Shown: positions 1-12,500, counted from the stretch's first letter. The stretch is 64,000 nucleotides of DNA from Eumeta japonica (GCA_005406025.1 BGZK01000144.1:124001-188000); one strand, 5' to 3'. Made by a program: numbers and translations. Notes: generated by a model from the sequence alone, not told the origin.

Positions 1-2427
1 ATACAATGAAATAAAACACGAATATAGAAGATACCGGATTCATATCTTGTCAACGGGTGAATTGAGCGTAAGCATGCTGGCGTTGTGGCCACACTGACGA
101 CGAGGGCCGTCAGCAGCCCCCGACTCGCGATGGATCAGCTGAAACAGTTCCAATCACCTTAATTTAATATATAAATGCCTAAAGTTACCAAGCGCCTCTA
201 TTTCAAATAAAAAAAAATATCTGAGAGTGCGTCTTTGCGCTAAGATCATACAACCCTGACCCAGCAAATGTGTTCATTCCATGCCTATACAAATATAAAG
301 GACTACCCTTCCAATTACGGCTATTAAAACCCTACAACGAACGACGTTCTTGTAGTTATTGTCTAATTGTTAGAAAATCTAACGGAAATTGGGAAAAGAC
401 GGGATTTTGTATTGTTATCGACAAATAACTAGAGCAAGTTCGATGTCCGGAACTTGCAATATTTGCATTATTCATTATTACGTTAATGATTTATTTGTTG
501 TTTTCTATTACAAGTAATATGAAGGCTGTTTTTTTTTTTTAATTCACTGAATTCATTGAATATTCTGCAGTTATAGAATATGGGTTAATGAACAAAAATA
601 AAGATGGTGGCCTATAAAGTGAAAAAAAAATAATGATCTTATGGGATCATAAATGAATATTTAATACATTTGTTAAACAATAATTTTAGTGCTATCCGTA
701 CCGGCTTTAATACTAACTTCTTAAGAGATTGTTGTGATCCTTGAGCACGGCACCGCAGTCGTTTAACAATTCTCTCGCTGTGACTCTTATGAACAGCCAG
801 AAAGTAAAAAGTGATTGATTTATTCCCTATTTGACTTTACACTCGTTGACTTGTCTACAAGTAAACCTTTTTGACAGTATGACATTTGGAAAGAAATCGA
901 ACTCGTTAATTTTCGTTTCTATTCGAAAGCAATGCCCAGGTTATTCGACCACAACGGCTATGTTAAATATTAAATCAAAGATATTGAAATGGAACTTTAT
1001 ATGGCCTACGTGTATATCTACTGTTTGATTACACATGTATGCTTTAGCACGCGTGATCATCTAGTCAACTAATTTAACAAAATTATTTAGCGCGAAACAA
1101 CCTGGCTTTGAATCGAAAACAAAAGCTCGATTCTCCCAGGATTCACGATCTGAACCTAGGTTTTATCGAATTGTCGCGAAACTCCACGGGCTGACGTTTC
1201 GTTTCGTGTGCTTTTCACGCTCTACGAAAAATAGAGCTGCTTGCTCTCTTTCCACATTTACTGGATCAGAATGTTCCCTAGTCGTTCGGTATGCTTTACC
1301 GAAATTAGTCCGTCGTAGCTAAACCGTTAAGTATTTAGCGCGACCTCGGTCTAGCTCTGTTTCGTTTTGAGTTTGGAATCAAACAGCACATTTAGCGGCC
1401 AAGTTAATTACTTTATTCGGCCCGATGAAGTTTCTCCAATAGGTATGATAATAAAGTATAGTTAATTAATTTTATATGTATATGTTTTATGTCAATTATA
1501 AAAAAAGAAAAAATAGTTCTCTGAGTTTTCTAGAGTTTTGGTCACATTGAAAATGTCTGTATAATTTAAATTCGTATACTCGATACTTCTCAAGCATCGT
1601 AACCTCAAAATGAATACACGTCTTTAGTGCTAGGGATATCGACGTAAAAGCTCAGTATGAGACTATCTATATTATAGTCAAGGCAAACATTTTATCAAGA
1701 AACTATCATTTAGTATTAACTTAGGTCTCAAATGACACAAATAATATCGAATAAAATATCAATCTCAATAAAATCACTCAACCCTACTATCGAATTTTGT
1801 AAGTGGGCAAGAGCACTTCAATTAGTTCATACACGTATTGAAATACTAATTATATAAATTTCTTCAAGTAAATAACTTCAAGTAATTACACCTTAAAATT
1901 TAAATGCAAATAGGCAAATAACATATTTTACACAATACACAGTCAAATAAAATAATGTACAATAAAATTAAATTAAAGAAAGGAAATAAAATTCAGTAAA
2001 TGAAGTCAAATCTTTTAGTAAAAGATTTATTATCGTGCTGCGCAAGATTTCCTATATTTAAACCGCCGTTGTTTCATCAAATTATTTATTACGTGACTTT
2101 ATTACAATGTTTGATTCTTGTGTACCAGAACCACCTCTGGGGATAGGAGTTCAATTTTCAATGGAGCTAAATGTTTGATCTGACCTCCTTGTAAATAGAA
2201 CTTCACTCGGGCACCCATATAATCCTCGACGAACAGTCCCGATACGTATCAGATTTGCTCATGTACCTCGGGTACTTTTAACTGTGACATCGACGAGATA
2301 GATCAAATGCAAAAGGGAGAATTTAATATCTCGTTTAATAAAAAATTTATTTCAATTTTAGGGACAACTCCTCGGAGCCAGTTCTCATTCAGGTTAATAA
2401 ACTGCCAATGTTAAAGATAACTACGTA
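1..2427. other. Non-coding AT-rich left edge
   Basis: I see no gene here. A GC-richer stretch at about 60-145 resembles the segment at about 10320-10450 (shared words such as ccgtcagcagcccccgac against ctttagcagtccccgacc), so it is probably an interspersed repeat. About 1080-1440 is less AT-rich but has no open frame. About 2000-2427 could be the 3' untranslated region of the minus-strand exon at 2428-2599, because a reverse-complement AATAAA lies near 2027. That is inference only. Confidence 0.4.
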
Positions 2428-2599
2428 TTAGGAAACCTGCACACAGGAAAAACAGTACAAGAATAAATAATAATAGTGGAGCTTCTCCGTCGGGTCACCG
2501 TCCGTGATCTCTTCGCTGGGCTGCAGAATGCTCATTATCTTAGCAGTTCGCTGGTCTCGATTCACTCGCAGCCGCACCGAAGTCAGCGTCGATCGCAAC
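2428..2599 (-). CDS. Possible terminal coding exon of an unidentified gene
   Basis: On the minus strand a pyrimidine-rich tract ending in CAG gives a good splice acceptor next to 2599. From there one frame is open for 57 codons to a TAA at 2428-2430. The acceptor-proximal two thirds is GC-rich, unlike the surroundings, and reads LRSTLTSVRLRVNRDQRTAK, then MSILQPSEEITDGDPTEK. The last 20 or so codons are hydrophobic and aromatic (LHYYYLFLYCFSC) and may or may not be translated. The first exon base completes a codon from an upstream exon, which I could not find in the window, so the rest of the gene may be beyond intronic transposons. I do not recognise the protein. Base composition and the acceptor are the only evidence; a chance open frame remains possible. 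Confidence 0.35.
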
Positions 2600-2759
2600 C
2601 TGCGGGGTGCGTTGTAGGAAATTATAGGAAAATATAAAATTTACATGAAGCCAAACGCTAGAAAAAAACGTCAACTTTCATAAATATGATAAAAATAAAA
2701 TTCATAATTTAATACCTTCTCTAATAGTCCAAAACGGAATACAAGTATCAGTGAATTAT

Positions 2760-3550
2760 GAGTTGTTTTTGACAATGATAGATGGAAAAAGTTAGTCATG
2801 TTTTAACAGATACAAATGCAACCTCCGTTTACGAGGTTTGTGGTACAAAACCTTCCGAAATGAATAATTTGACGGTAGTGCGAAACATAAAAAGGAAGAA
2901 ACATTTAGATACGGCTTGTCTAAATTAGATGCCTGGATTAGGTTTATGGAATTTCTGTTACACGTGTCCTATGATATACATTTCAAAACGTGGGCTGCGA
3001 AAGGACTAGAAAATCGAAAATTAAAAAAGAAAAGAAACGGTATATACAAAAAAAAAGATTCGGAGAAGAAATGGGTTTGATCATCGATAAGCCAAGGCAG
3101 GTCAGTGGTAATTCTGACAATGGAAATACATCAAGAAGAATTTTCTCTAATCCTATTTGTAGTGCAGAAATGACGGTTTTCGATGAGGATTTACAAAAGA
3201 TCTCATACAATCCTCCAGTCTCATGTGGCATAAACATTAACCCAGAAAAATTTGGAGAATGTGCTTTATAAACAGCAGAACTGTATGTATATCAACATAT
3301 TTGGTACTACATGGCTTCTTCTAATCACAAAATATTAATGCATGGTAAAAGCATCATACGATATAATGCCGTTTTACCTTTGGGCCCGATTTCGGAAATG
3401 CACAAGAATCCAGACATAAGGACTATAAAAAATTTAAGCTACATTATGGACGAAAATGTTCTGGAAAAGCTACAAACGAAGATGTTTTTCATACTTCATT
3501 ATTTATTGTACATCCTAACCTTAAATTTCCAGTCTAACAAAAACTCCTAA
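2760..3550 (+). pseudogene. Decayed transposon-encoded protein of unknown function
   Basis: Successive frames give an interrupted protein. The best parts run 2990-3271 (with KKRFGEEMGL, NDNGNTSRRIF-like and SAEMTVFDEDL) and 3311-3550 (with HKILMHGKSIIRYNAVLPLG and SEMHKNPDIR). The order of motifs (DGNTSRRF-like, SAEMTxxDEDL, TAELYxxxxWYxM, HKILxHG, LPxG) matches, from memory, a protein found in many copies in insect genomes and taken to be transposon-encoded. I cannot name its superfamily. Stop codons split it at 3269-3271 and further upstream, so it is a fossil. There is no host gene context. The family recognition is from memory and needs a profile search. Confidence 0.45.
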
Positions 3551-4929
3551 AAAGGTTACTAAACTTTTAACAGAGGACACAAAATTTTTTAGATTCTTCG
3601 GACTAACGATTTATTTTGAATAAAATTAGGTATTACAATAAATTTAATTTCATTTAGCTATCTCATTAATTTTTGATTAGTTTTTATATTTTTCTTTTTT
3701 TATGTAGGTATACCTTAAAAGTAAATATTCGAAATTTAATTTGTAATTTTTGACAATAATTATTTTTTACATGTTAATAATTATATTAATATTATTTTAT
3801 CGAAATGTATTTGTAGTTTATTTATTCTTCCAAATAATGCCAAAATTTAAAAATTTTAGCTTTATCCTTTCAATTGTTTTTGTAAGGACAAATGCAGCTC
3901 TCTCCTTTTTTTTTTCGCCTAGAGGCACTAATGCAAATGTGCGTACATTGTGCCATTTGTAACATTCATGTGAAGACACATATACACGAGACTTAATATA
4001 AGCTTACAAAATAAATATATAAAATGGTAACTTAATTCACGTCATGAATATAATTAATCAACTTTAAAAAACTAATCAAATAAAATCAAATCACCTATCA
4101 ATGAAAATCAATAAATCATTCATATAAATCAACCATCAAACCTAAACAGTCAAATAAAGCGATAACTCATATCTCACCTAATCAATTATGAATAAATCTA
4201 TCATCGTCTCGTTTCGAATCAATTAAATCATCGATACTTCACCTAATCATCTAAATCAATGTACGCAAATATCATACCTAATTCAATTCACAAGGTCAGT
4301 CATAATCATGTCCAATAATAAATCTCATGATATTATCCATAAACCGTCCTTATATCACGATGTGAACAAAATATAATAACACAATACGCGTAGTAAAATG
4401 TATACAAATTTATGAAAAAATTTCAAATTTAATATTTTTGGACAGCTTCTTACAGCGTAATATGTACTGTGTATGTTCCTTTTCTATTTTATTTTTCCTT
4501 TTTACATTACAAATGTTCAAGCGTGCCTTAAAACAACGATACATGTCCATAACAATTTATGTGAACCGAAACTCGTCTTTCTTACTATAATTTTTTTATT
4601 TCCTTTTTTTTATATACCTATAGAAAAACGCGTTAATTGTACTAAAGATGTCCGAAATAAAAGACTGTTTTTTTTTTAATTATTTCCAACGGCACAACCT
4701 TGTTAAAAGGAATGAATTTCACTGCGTTTCTATGAACTCTAAATAAATTTTAGTATTTTTATTTGTAGACCTAAGAATCCGTTACATTGTACACAAAACA
4801 AAAATCAATTACAAGGTCAACGATCAAATTACGGAGTATACAATTATTTATAATAATTATATCATAAAACTAACTCTGACTGCTAAGTTTTACGGTAACA
4901 GTAAGCCGTTTAATTGGCGAGAGTACAGA
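3551..4929. other. AT-rich DNA, no gene seen
   Basis: Very AT-rich sequence with short hydrophobic frames of the kind T-rich strands produce by chance. About 4040-4300 has a loose periodicity of aatca/atcaat words suggestive of an old simple repeat. No domain or RNA gene was recognised. Confidence 0.5.
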
Positions 4930-5530
4930 AATGATTTAGCAGTACGTTCAATGGAGCTTGATGAGAGAGCGCTAATGGATGCTGCACTATTTAGCATATC
5001 GAAGAAGGCGCGCTTAAAACCAACTCTAATGTTATCAACATTAAGGTCTAACTTTAACTGGACATTCTGGCTTAATACTAAACCTCAGATTTTCAAAGTG
5101 TATGTAGCTTTACCCCGTCAATATTTTTCGAACGATTTACGGGATATTGTAATCTATAATAAATTTAGAGTGAAGTAGCTATCGCACGCCCGTTTTCTCT
5201 ATAGACGTTATAACATAAGCCCATTAATTGCATTGATTCAATTGCATCCGCGTGGAGGGCTATGTTTACAAGCTGTTCCACACTTATTAAAAAAGTTTGT
5301 GGGAGGTGCCTCAGAAGTGGGGTGGTTAGAGTAATGATCACAATCTTATTACCCTATAGAAAAAATCTCAAAAAAGGGTTGACCCTGCAGACCATCTCTG
5401 AAATTTCTTACTACGCTTTAGCTCGAAGCGTTCAAAAACTAAGTAGCATGCATTTTGTGACTAACGTCTTTGTTATTTTAAAGAGAATGGCTGTTAAGGT
5501 TTTGAAATTCATTAGTAGAGTAGTATAATT
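4930..5530 (+). other. Unrecognised coding-like remnant
   Basis: Two adjacent plus-strand open segments (about 4951-5178 and 5262-5528) have better coding texture than the flanks. One contains ALMDAALFSISKKARLKPTL, the other CGRCLRSGVVRVMITILLPY. They are separated by stops and in different frames, which fits a decayed transposon gene. I do not recognise a family. Confidence 0.25.
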
Positions 5531-6360
5531 AAATATTCTAAAATTAACACTACTTGAGAATTTTTTTTTCCCACCAAATTATCTCCAGCAAATCAACAGA
5601 TTTTATGCATTTAATAACCGATCGACGTTTCTTTATAAGGAAAATAACTAGAAATACAATATTTTGGTATCTCCTGGTGGAGTAGGTACTTTACAAAATA
5701 TTTAAAAATAACATTTTCTGAAAAATATTTCTCTATTTCTTTTGACGTGACAACGTCTAATAACTCGATATTACGGGCTGCATGCACGAAAAAGGTGACG
5801 TCATTGTCCCGTTACGCTCGATGTCCCGTTCCGCAAGCGAGGCTCGAGTGGTCGGCTCAGTTCGTTTCGTGCTGCATCTATCTCCCCTTTACTCGATCAG
5901 CCTAGCACAAAAGATACACGTGAACTGTTTTCGTCAAAGCTCTCATTGTGCAAGCTTATGTGTTTAATCTTTTCATTAATATTTCTTTTATTTTTTTTAT
6001 TATTTATTATTTAAAAAGTAGCCTCGGTCGGCGAGAGCAGTAATGATAGGTTATGTTACAATTGATTGAAAAATAATGAAGATTCATATAATTGATAGTA
6101 TAAACAATTAACTTTTCTCCTTGTGTCGCTCGTAAAACATTGTTAAATATTGATGTTTAACCTCACACTTGCTATAACAATCCATTCAGAATAACAAGTT
6201 GAACTGACCAATCGCCGTGCAAGGATACATACTATAATAACAAGCAGGTTTTGGCGGGTTTTTTTTAAAAGCAACAATTTTATGAATTTATTTTGTTATT
6301 CAAATTTTATCGTTTTAAGTTTATGATTTATGTTAATATTACGTTAAAAACGTTCCTACA
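5531..6360. other. Intergenic; GC-rich island at 5776-5910
   Basis: Mostly AT-rich. The stretch at about 5776-5910 is GC-rich (gacgtcattgtcccgttacg, then gctcgatgtcccgttccgc) and may be a short mobile element fragment. No open frame with recognisable content was found. Confidence 0.35.
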
Positions 6361-6364
6361 AGTG

Positions 6365-6560
6365 GATCCTGATGTACCGATTCTTCTTTGTGGCGATTTC
6401 AACACAAACGTGAAAACAGATGACAAATTCCTCAAATTCATGACGGTAGTTTGACGTTGTCACGTCAAACTACCGTCCGTAAACCGACTTTACCGACAAC
6501 GAGTTTTTTTAATAAATCAACCTATTTATGTACACTTTGCGGCAGTCGACGCAAATATTT
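6365..6560 (+). pseudogene. Endonuclease-domain fragment (GDFN motif)
   Basis: The plus strand reads DPDVPILLCGDFNTNVKTDD then KFLKFM before degenerating. The hhhxGDFNxxxxxxxxxxFxxFM pattern is typical of exonuclease-endonuclease-phosphatase (EEP) domains carried by non-LTR retrotransposons and by Helentron/Helitron PIF1-type proteins. The short spacing from GDFN to the FxxFM motif resembles the Helitron-associated version, but the fragment is too short to decide. A perfect hairpin interrupts the frame immediately afterwards. It is non-functional. Confidence 0.5.
6442..6477. repeat. Perfect 16-bp hairpin, 4-nt loop
   Basis: GACGGTAGTTTGACGT at 6442-6457 is followed by the loop TGTC and then its exact reverse complement at 6462-6477. 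It lies directly at the point where the endonuclease-like reading frame breaks down. Confidence 0.9.
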
Positions 6561-6949
6561 AGAGAAACACACTGATTAGATATTATATAATAGTTTCCAC
6601 AACGAGAAGTTAAAAATATATTTCCTATTTAAAATTGTGTAATACGATAAATACGAAACGTAATAAAAAAGACAAATTCATTTATTTGTATACCATTTGT
6701 GGATTTGATTCCTTAGTACGCGAAGCATATAAAACTTTAAACGTTACGTAAAATGGTTCAGTCACACAGCCATTCTGTGGTTGAACAAAAGTGCAAAAAT
6801 GTGCGTGCTCGATCAGTGAAATGTCACACTCTCACATAATAAAGACCTGAAGTAACAGCTTTCACTGTTGCATTTCGTCTAGTAAGTAAGAATTGCGGTG
6901 GCTCACTCCTCCTCCAACATCACTGTTTCCTCTCCGTGAGCTTGCGTCG

Positions 6950-7040
6950 CCAAATATCTTATTCCTACCCAAGGGGCCGGTGGCGCACTGGTGACTCCTC
7001 TGAGACCGAGAGCGTCCATGTGCAGCGGCGTCAACCTGTT
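6950..7040 (+). repeat. Interspersed repeat shared with about 62186-62270
   Basis: The words tcctacccaaggggccg, gcactggtgactcctc and gcgtccatgtgcagcgg match, with substitutions, the segment at about 62190-62260 (tcctacccaagaggtcg, gcactggtgacttctcc, atgtccatgggcgg). Both are in plus orientation. The second copy continues into a sequence resembling a common lepidopteran SINE/RTE tail. Confidence 0.55.
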
Positions 7041-7562
7041 TTTGGTGGCTTAACAATTCATGATATACCGCATATTTAAGCTTAAAATTTGAGAAAAGAC
7101 GCATTTTAGCTTTATGCGTTGTGTATTGTGAGACCGCTACATACAATCCAGTTTTAGCTTTTACCCAGATTTTTAAAAATAATTTGGCAAAGTTTTATGA
7201 TCAATATCAGTGCCTCGGAAATACCAGAAATAAGTAATTTCTTTTAAATATGTTCTTTTTCAGAATACTTATTCTTCTTGATATTGAAACTGGTCAGTAA
7301 TTTCCTACCAAAGAGATTTGATCACAACTTGAGACAAACATCAATATAAGAAAAGACGTTTTTGCCCAAATATTGTAAAGTGTAAGAATAATTACTTTTT
7401 TGTAAGATTGTTGCTACCCTATCGCTAAGGCATATCCTGTCGCAATCTTTTTATTTGGAATTCAGAACCCAGAGGTTGAGCCCATACCACAACAGCCCAG
7501 GGCGTGTTTGGGGATACTAACGATTGTTGTCACCTACGCCGTGGCAGTGCTAAGAACTGACG

Positions 7563-7641
7563 TTAAATTAAACCACTCTCAGTGCTAAGAACTAATAGCG
7601 TAGCGTGCTTTCTACGCTACTGAGAAAGTGGTTTAATTTAA
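7563..7641. repeat. Imperfect compound hairpin
   Basis: The outer arms start TTAAATTAAACCACT at 7563 and end AGTGGTTTAATTTAA at 7641, pairing over about 20 bp with a 2-nt bulge. An inner perfect stem AGCGTAG (7597-7603) / CTACGCT (7612-7618) sits between them. The matching part of unit B is much altered, so the fold-back may post-date the duplication. Confidence 0.75.
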
Positions 7642-8616
7642 GCTGAAATGTCATCGATCAATCCGCAAGTTCTCAGTTGGCGAAACCTTTTTGATCGAAG
7701 GTAAGACGCTTGGACACTCGACCTCCAGCACTCCGATTATTATTAGATAATTTGAAAACTTTAGCAAAGTAGGTGCTTCATTGACCCATTAATATAGTGG
7801 AATAAAATGAGAATTTAAATATATGTGTAATCTAAAGATGGATTATCAATAACGACGTAAGACATAGGACTTGAAGGCTAATGGACTACTGATATTCGAA
7901 AAATTTTTACGGCACAAATATTATAATATTTCTGACGATATTCTCTAAATTAACAGAGTAGATTATAGTGATACGATGAAAAGAGTAACTATTATAAATA
8001 ATTCGTATCAATGCTTTTTTGTTTACATCTTGATCTTCTGTAATTAAAACATATTTATAAGATACAAATAATGTTTAAAAATAGATAAATACACAATAAT
8101 CATATCTATACTGAGAGGTTTCTACATTGAGACTGCTTAAAGTGAACTAAAAAGATGGAAACAAAGAAATGTAAAAAAATATCCAATTAAATGTGATAAA
8201 TATTTGCAGTCCGGTGCATCAGACTGACGTTCCCTTACTTGCTGACACTCTTGCTACATATAGGCCTCCGATAGCAAATCTTCGTCGTATTTGTTCGGAT
8301 TTTTTTTTATTTCTCTGCATTCTAAGTATTCCTTCCCCATATTAAATTATTCCTCCTAGCTAATCACTATGCAGTCTCTATATTTTACCATATCAACAAA
8401 ATGCAAAAATTTGTGATAGATAAATGTGAAAATTGGTGAATGAGCGCAGTACTACTTCCTTTCCTATGAATAGTCTATGTTTGTTGTGGTAATACAACAC
8501 ATGAGCGTCGATGGCTCATAATATTAATGGTTATTTAAACTTAATGGATTCTCTTAAGTGCACGCTTCAACAATAAAAATGTCATAAAACGATTGCAATA
8601 TCTGAATAAAAAAAAA
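7642..8616. other. Upstream region of Gr-A
   Basis: No coding sequence. It is homologous to the region upstream of Gr-B: cttggacactcgacctccag at about 7709 matches cctggacactcggcctccag at about 20728, and the blocks gtaatacaacacatgagcgt and taatacaacatgtgagcgt precede each gene. It probably contains the 5' regulatory DNA of Gr-A. Confidence 0.6.
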
Positions 8617-8640
8617 TGTGTCGACGTTAACGATTATAAA
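8617..8640 (+). promoter_or_regulatory. Candidate core promoter of Gr-A (conserved TATA block)
   Basis: The block with core ACGTTAACGATTATAAA is identical to 22791-22814 upstream of Gr-B at 23 of 24 positions, while the flanks have diverged. It holds a TATA-like TTATAAA and lies 184 bp before the Gr-A ATG (167 bp in Gr-B). A core promoter role is inference. Confidence 0.45.
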
Positions 8641-8823
8641 TGAGTGATCGATATCTTTCACAATACCATCACCTACAATGTTGTTAAGCGATCGAATAGA
8701 CGTTGAAAAATTATTTCTTCATTACGTTAATAGCGTTAGTTTACGGTTTATTATGTTGAATGTAATGATGACCGAGTTAAATACATCACTTGACATATAC
8801 TTATCTGCTTTCTAAGCGCAATC

Positions 8824-9573
8824 ATGTCTCAGTTGTTGCCGGTGGTTAATAATTTTGTCGCAAATGATCACGTACCGAATATTTGTAATCGACTGAAATT
8901 ATATTTCTTCATGGGGTCCGCAATGGGTGCCGACAGACTTAATTTGCTCCCAAATCTCAACGGTGTCATAAGAGTCGCTATAAGGGTGTTCACTTTGATT
9001 GTAAACGTGATTAACGTTTTTTTTGCCGCATTTTACCCCCCTATAAGTATTCATTCTCAATTGATACTAAGCTTCTCTTTGATCCAACATTATATTTTCA
9101 TAATAATCGGTATACTGTACAAAAATACGCAACAAAAGTTCATGAACATAATTTACGATTTTAATACTCAGTATCGTGAATTCGGTTTTTGTGTTCTGAG
9201 GCAGAGCGAAATAAAAGAATGGAGAAAATCCCTGACAATTATATTAGTTGTTTTCATCTTACAGATTATACCCTACATATTTCCTGTAGTTATGATGGGC
9301 CGAAAATTCCACATCAGCTACTTTTGTATTGTATTTTTCCGATTGTTTGAATCAACCGAGTTGTTACTCTACAAAGAGTATCTAAACCTTATTTATAACA
9401 GAATTAGTGCCCTCGCTACGCGTCTTAGTCAAATAAACCCGCAATTGAATAATGTAACTGTAGAAGAAAGTGATACAATGCGCAACTATTATTACAATAT
9501 GAACCGAATTAAAAATGCATATAAATCAGTTGTGGATGCATCAAACCTATTGAAGGACTCAATAAAGTGGCAG
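8824..9573 (+). CDS. Gr-A exon 1
   Basis: 250 codons encoding the N-terminus and first four or so membrane segments. The donor is CAG|GTGAGT, phase 0. A contiguous frame runs past the donor into the intron (to about 9645), but the splice site is conserved in Gr-B and Gr-C, so that read-through is not part of the receptor. Confidence 0.9.
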
Positions 9574-12500
9574 GTGAGTTTAAATAAATATATACTGTGG
9601 TATACGGCCTTTCGAATGCATTATTTTCAATTTACACCTAACTAATAATTTACATACATTTTATACACATTTATCTGTACTTCTGAAAATCATTTCTTAT
9701 ATATATATATATTCTTTAAAAAACGTTTAATATGATTATGTTTAACTCCAAAATAGCTTCTGCATTTCAATGTCTATTGTTTTATTTTTCATTATTGAAG
9801 GTATTACTTTAAAAATTTTCATTAAAATTGTTTAAGTAATGTCTATAAATAATTCAAATAAATAACTATATTCATTATTAGCTATCAGCCAAACTTGTAC
9901 GAATTCTGTTGCTTTTTGCTAGTTTGATTTATAATTCTATTTATGTTATGATCCCAAAAGTGTTACTTTTATGTTTTCTAAATAATAAAATTATCTAAAG
10001 TTTGTACCATTGTTACACATGTTAAATGGTGGCATAACCATTAATGACGACAATAATGGATTGTTTTTGTATGTACGCAGTTATCGACGATGACATCAAT
10101 GGATTCTTTATCGAGGATTATGAAATGGTATTTGATAGCAACAACAGTCATTAATCAAGATGTAAGTATACAACAGATTATTTATGTGCCTTAAGAGAAT
10201 ATTAAACTAAGTACACAATCAACCGCCTTAGAACCAAAAGGGCCGCAGTTCAATCCTGAACACTGGTGAATGAACCAATACGTTTTTGATTCAAGTTAAA
10301 TTAAGTTATCTCCATGTCTCTGATAGCACGTTAAGTCGTTGGCTTTGGACCTCATCACCGCGCTGTGAGTGTGGTCTTTAGCAGTCCCCGACCGGCCGTG
10401 GACCGCGCGCATGCTGAAGGCTCAAGTCCCTCGATCTGAAATAAAGATGTAGGAGGATACACTTCAGAAATGGGTGTTTTAAACATGGCACAACAACACA
10501 AGTATTAAATTCTCGGCACTATTACATAAAAAAAAATATCCATTAGTTACCATAAAAGTTACTGATTTTGTAAAGTTAATAATTGTATTCGAAGCAAAAT
10601 TTGCTTTTAATCCTGGTTCTGTTTCCTAAATAGTAACTTAGGAATCAGAACCAGGTATGGGTATGGGAATTGGATGAAAAATTTATTTTTTGGGTCGTCT
10701 TAATTATTGCCGTATACGGGAAAATACATAATCCCTTTGTACGCCATTCCAGTAAATAGTTTGGTTTAAAATAAATTATTAGCGAGTACAATTATTCCAC
10801 TCTGTATAAAAATATTTACAAGTCAATCACAATTTCCTCGGCTCTGTATCTCTACCAAAATTAATTTACAGCTGATAAAAAAGCATTTTGCGCGCACAGG
10901 GATATATAGTTTTCATAGCTCAGTGGCGTGTAGTTTCAAATATGCATGCATATAAATCTTAAATAAATATATGTTAAGGTTCCTCATGCGATTATACTTT
11001 TGTCGACATTACTAATTTACAAATGTAAATACTATGCCAATCTCGTATTGATATTTGTCGAAATAAAAAACTATAGACTCTTTCTTGTAGATTTCACTAA
11101 CTTTTAGCTAACGACAGATAGAATAGGTAAATCTTTCGAAAATGATAAAAACCACTCTTTCTGAATTATTTTCCGTTCACGACGATCGATCTGTAGCGGT
11201 TTGTATATTTACGTGGAAAGAGCCAAACAGAGCCAGATATTATATGTAGTACACAAATTATTGCATATATATATTTTTGTATGTAGTAATGAATTAAGTA
11301 AATTCATAAAATTTGCAGCTAGGATTAATTGTGTAATTCTAATTAGTGATATCATAATGATTTACTCTTTTAAGGAGGATTGGTTGGTCATTTTCTTAAG
11401 TGCCAGTAGCTCCGAAATAGTGGAGCTTAGCTTGCAAATAATGGTTGCGGTCGTTTGTGACAAGATCAACGCTAAGGAAGAAGAACTGAAAGCGACGCTG
11501 GCGAATCACCTGTGCTGTACCTCTTCGGGTGAACTGTTTAAATTCGTATAACGGTTGATAAAAAAGAGAAAATTCTAGATGACATTTTTTTTTCTCACAA
11601 TTACCACACAAGTAATCCTTATAATCAACACGTTAATTAATTGCTTTCAGTCTTAGAATCTGAGGAACCAGTTACAGTGAACGGATTTAAAAAATCCTCA
11701 TTTTATTGAGCTTAAAAAAAATACAATTTAAAATTTATAACAATTTAAAAGATTTAGTTCCAAATATTAAAAACACTTTGATATAACATCAAGTTAAAGC
11801 TGGCTAAGTGCGACTCGGGATTAAACACCGACAATTCCGTGGTCCGGAAATTCCTAAAAAGTCTAAGTATAATTTTACAATTTGTATGTAGAATTGTCGC
11901 GCTAGCTTGCTACTTAGTTTCATATACGGACTTGGATCCTGGTTCTCATTGTTATTTGCTATATAGGTTCTACTCTTTGTTCTGTACTGCTCCTTTTACG
12001 GTTCGAATTTTTAACACATTCCCATTTTGGACTCCGAACTCGGGGTCTTTTTTTGTTTTGGAATTGCTGCTTCTCACTGTCCCAAAACAGAAACCAGTTT
12101 CGCTTGTGTATCCAATTTTTGTACCGCTCTCAAATCCAAGCACGCTTTATGTTTCGTTTTCGATTTTGTTTCTGATTATACTACTCAGAATGAACCTTGT
12201 TTCACTATTGGTTTTGATGCCGTTCTACTGATAATTTTGGTACTATACTCACGCACTCAGCATATTAAGTATTAACCATGATTCTAACCTCATTTTTGGG
12301 TTCAATGCTGACTGCTTTCTGGATTCCGATCCCGACTTACAAACTGAAAATAATTTATAAATATAATTTTTAAATTATTCTAATTCTGTGGTTTTACTTA
12401 ATCAATATATTGTTATATCATCTACATTGTCTAAAATAATACAGGATATTATCGTTACTTATTTATACATTTATTTTCAAATTCATCCATAAAAGATCTA

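Noticed and set aside
9574..9645. Continuation of the Gr-A exon 1 frame to a stop at about 9645, giving a 273-aa protein
   Set aside because: The conserved donor CAG|GTGAGT in all three genes and the downstream exons with matching phase show that this is intron. The extension residues are not conserved.
11529..11551. Reading exon 3 of Gr-A (and B) through to its own stop as a terminal exon (GELFKFV)
   Set aside because: The GG|GTGAAC donor is kept in all three genes and joins in phase to exon 4 with the TYxxxLLQF signature. In Gr-C the read-through ends at another place. A minor intron-retained form is not excluded.
11839..12231. 130-residue hydrophobic plus-strand frame in Gr-A intron 3
   Set aside because: It is T-rich repeat sequence related to 26.8 kb and to the reverse strand at 43 kb, where the frame is broken; no start context or family match.
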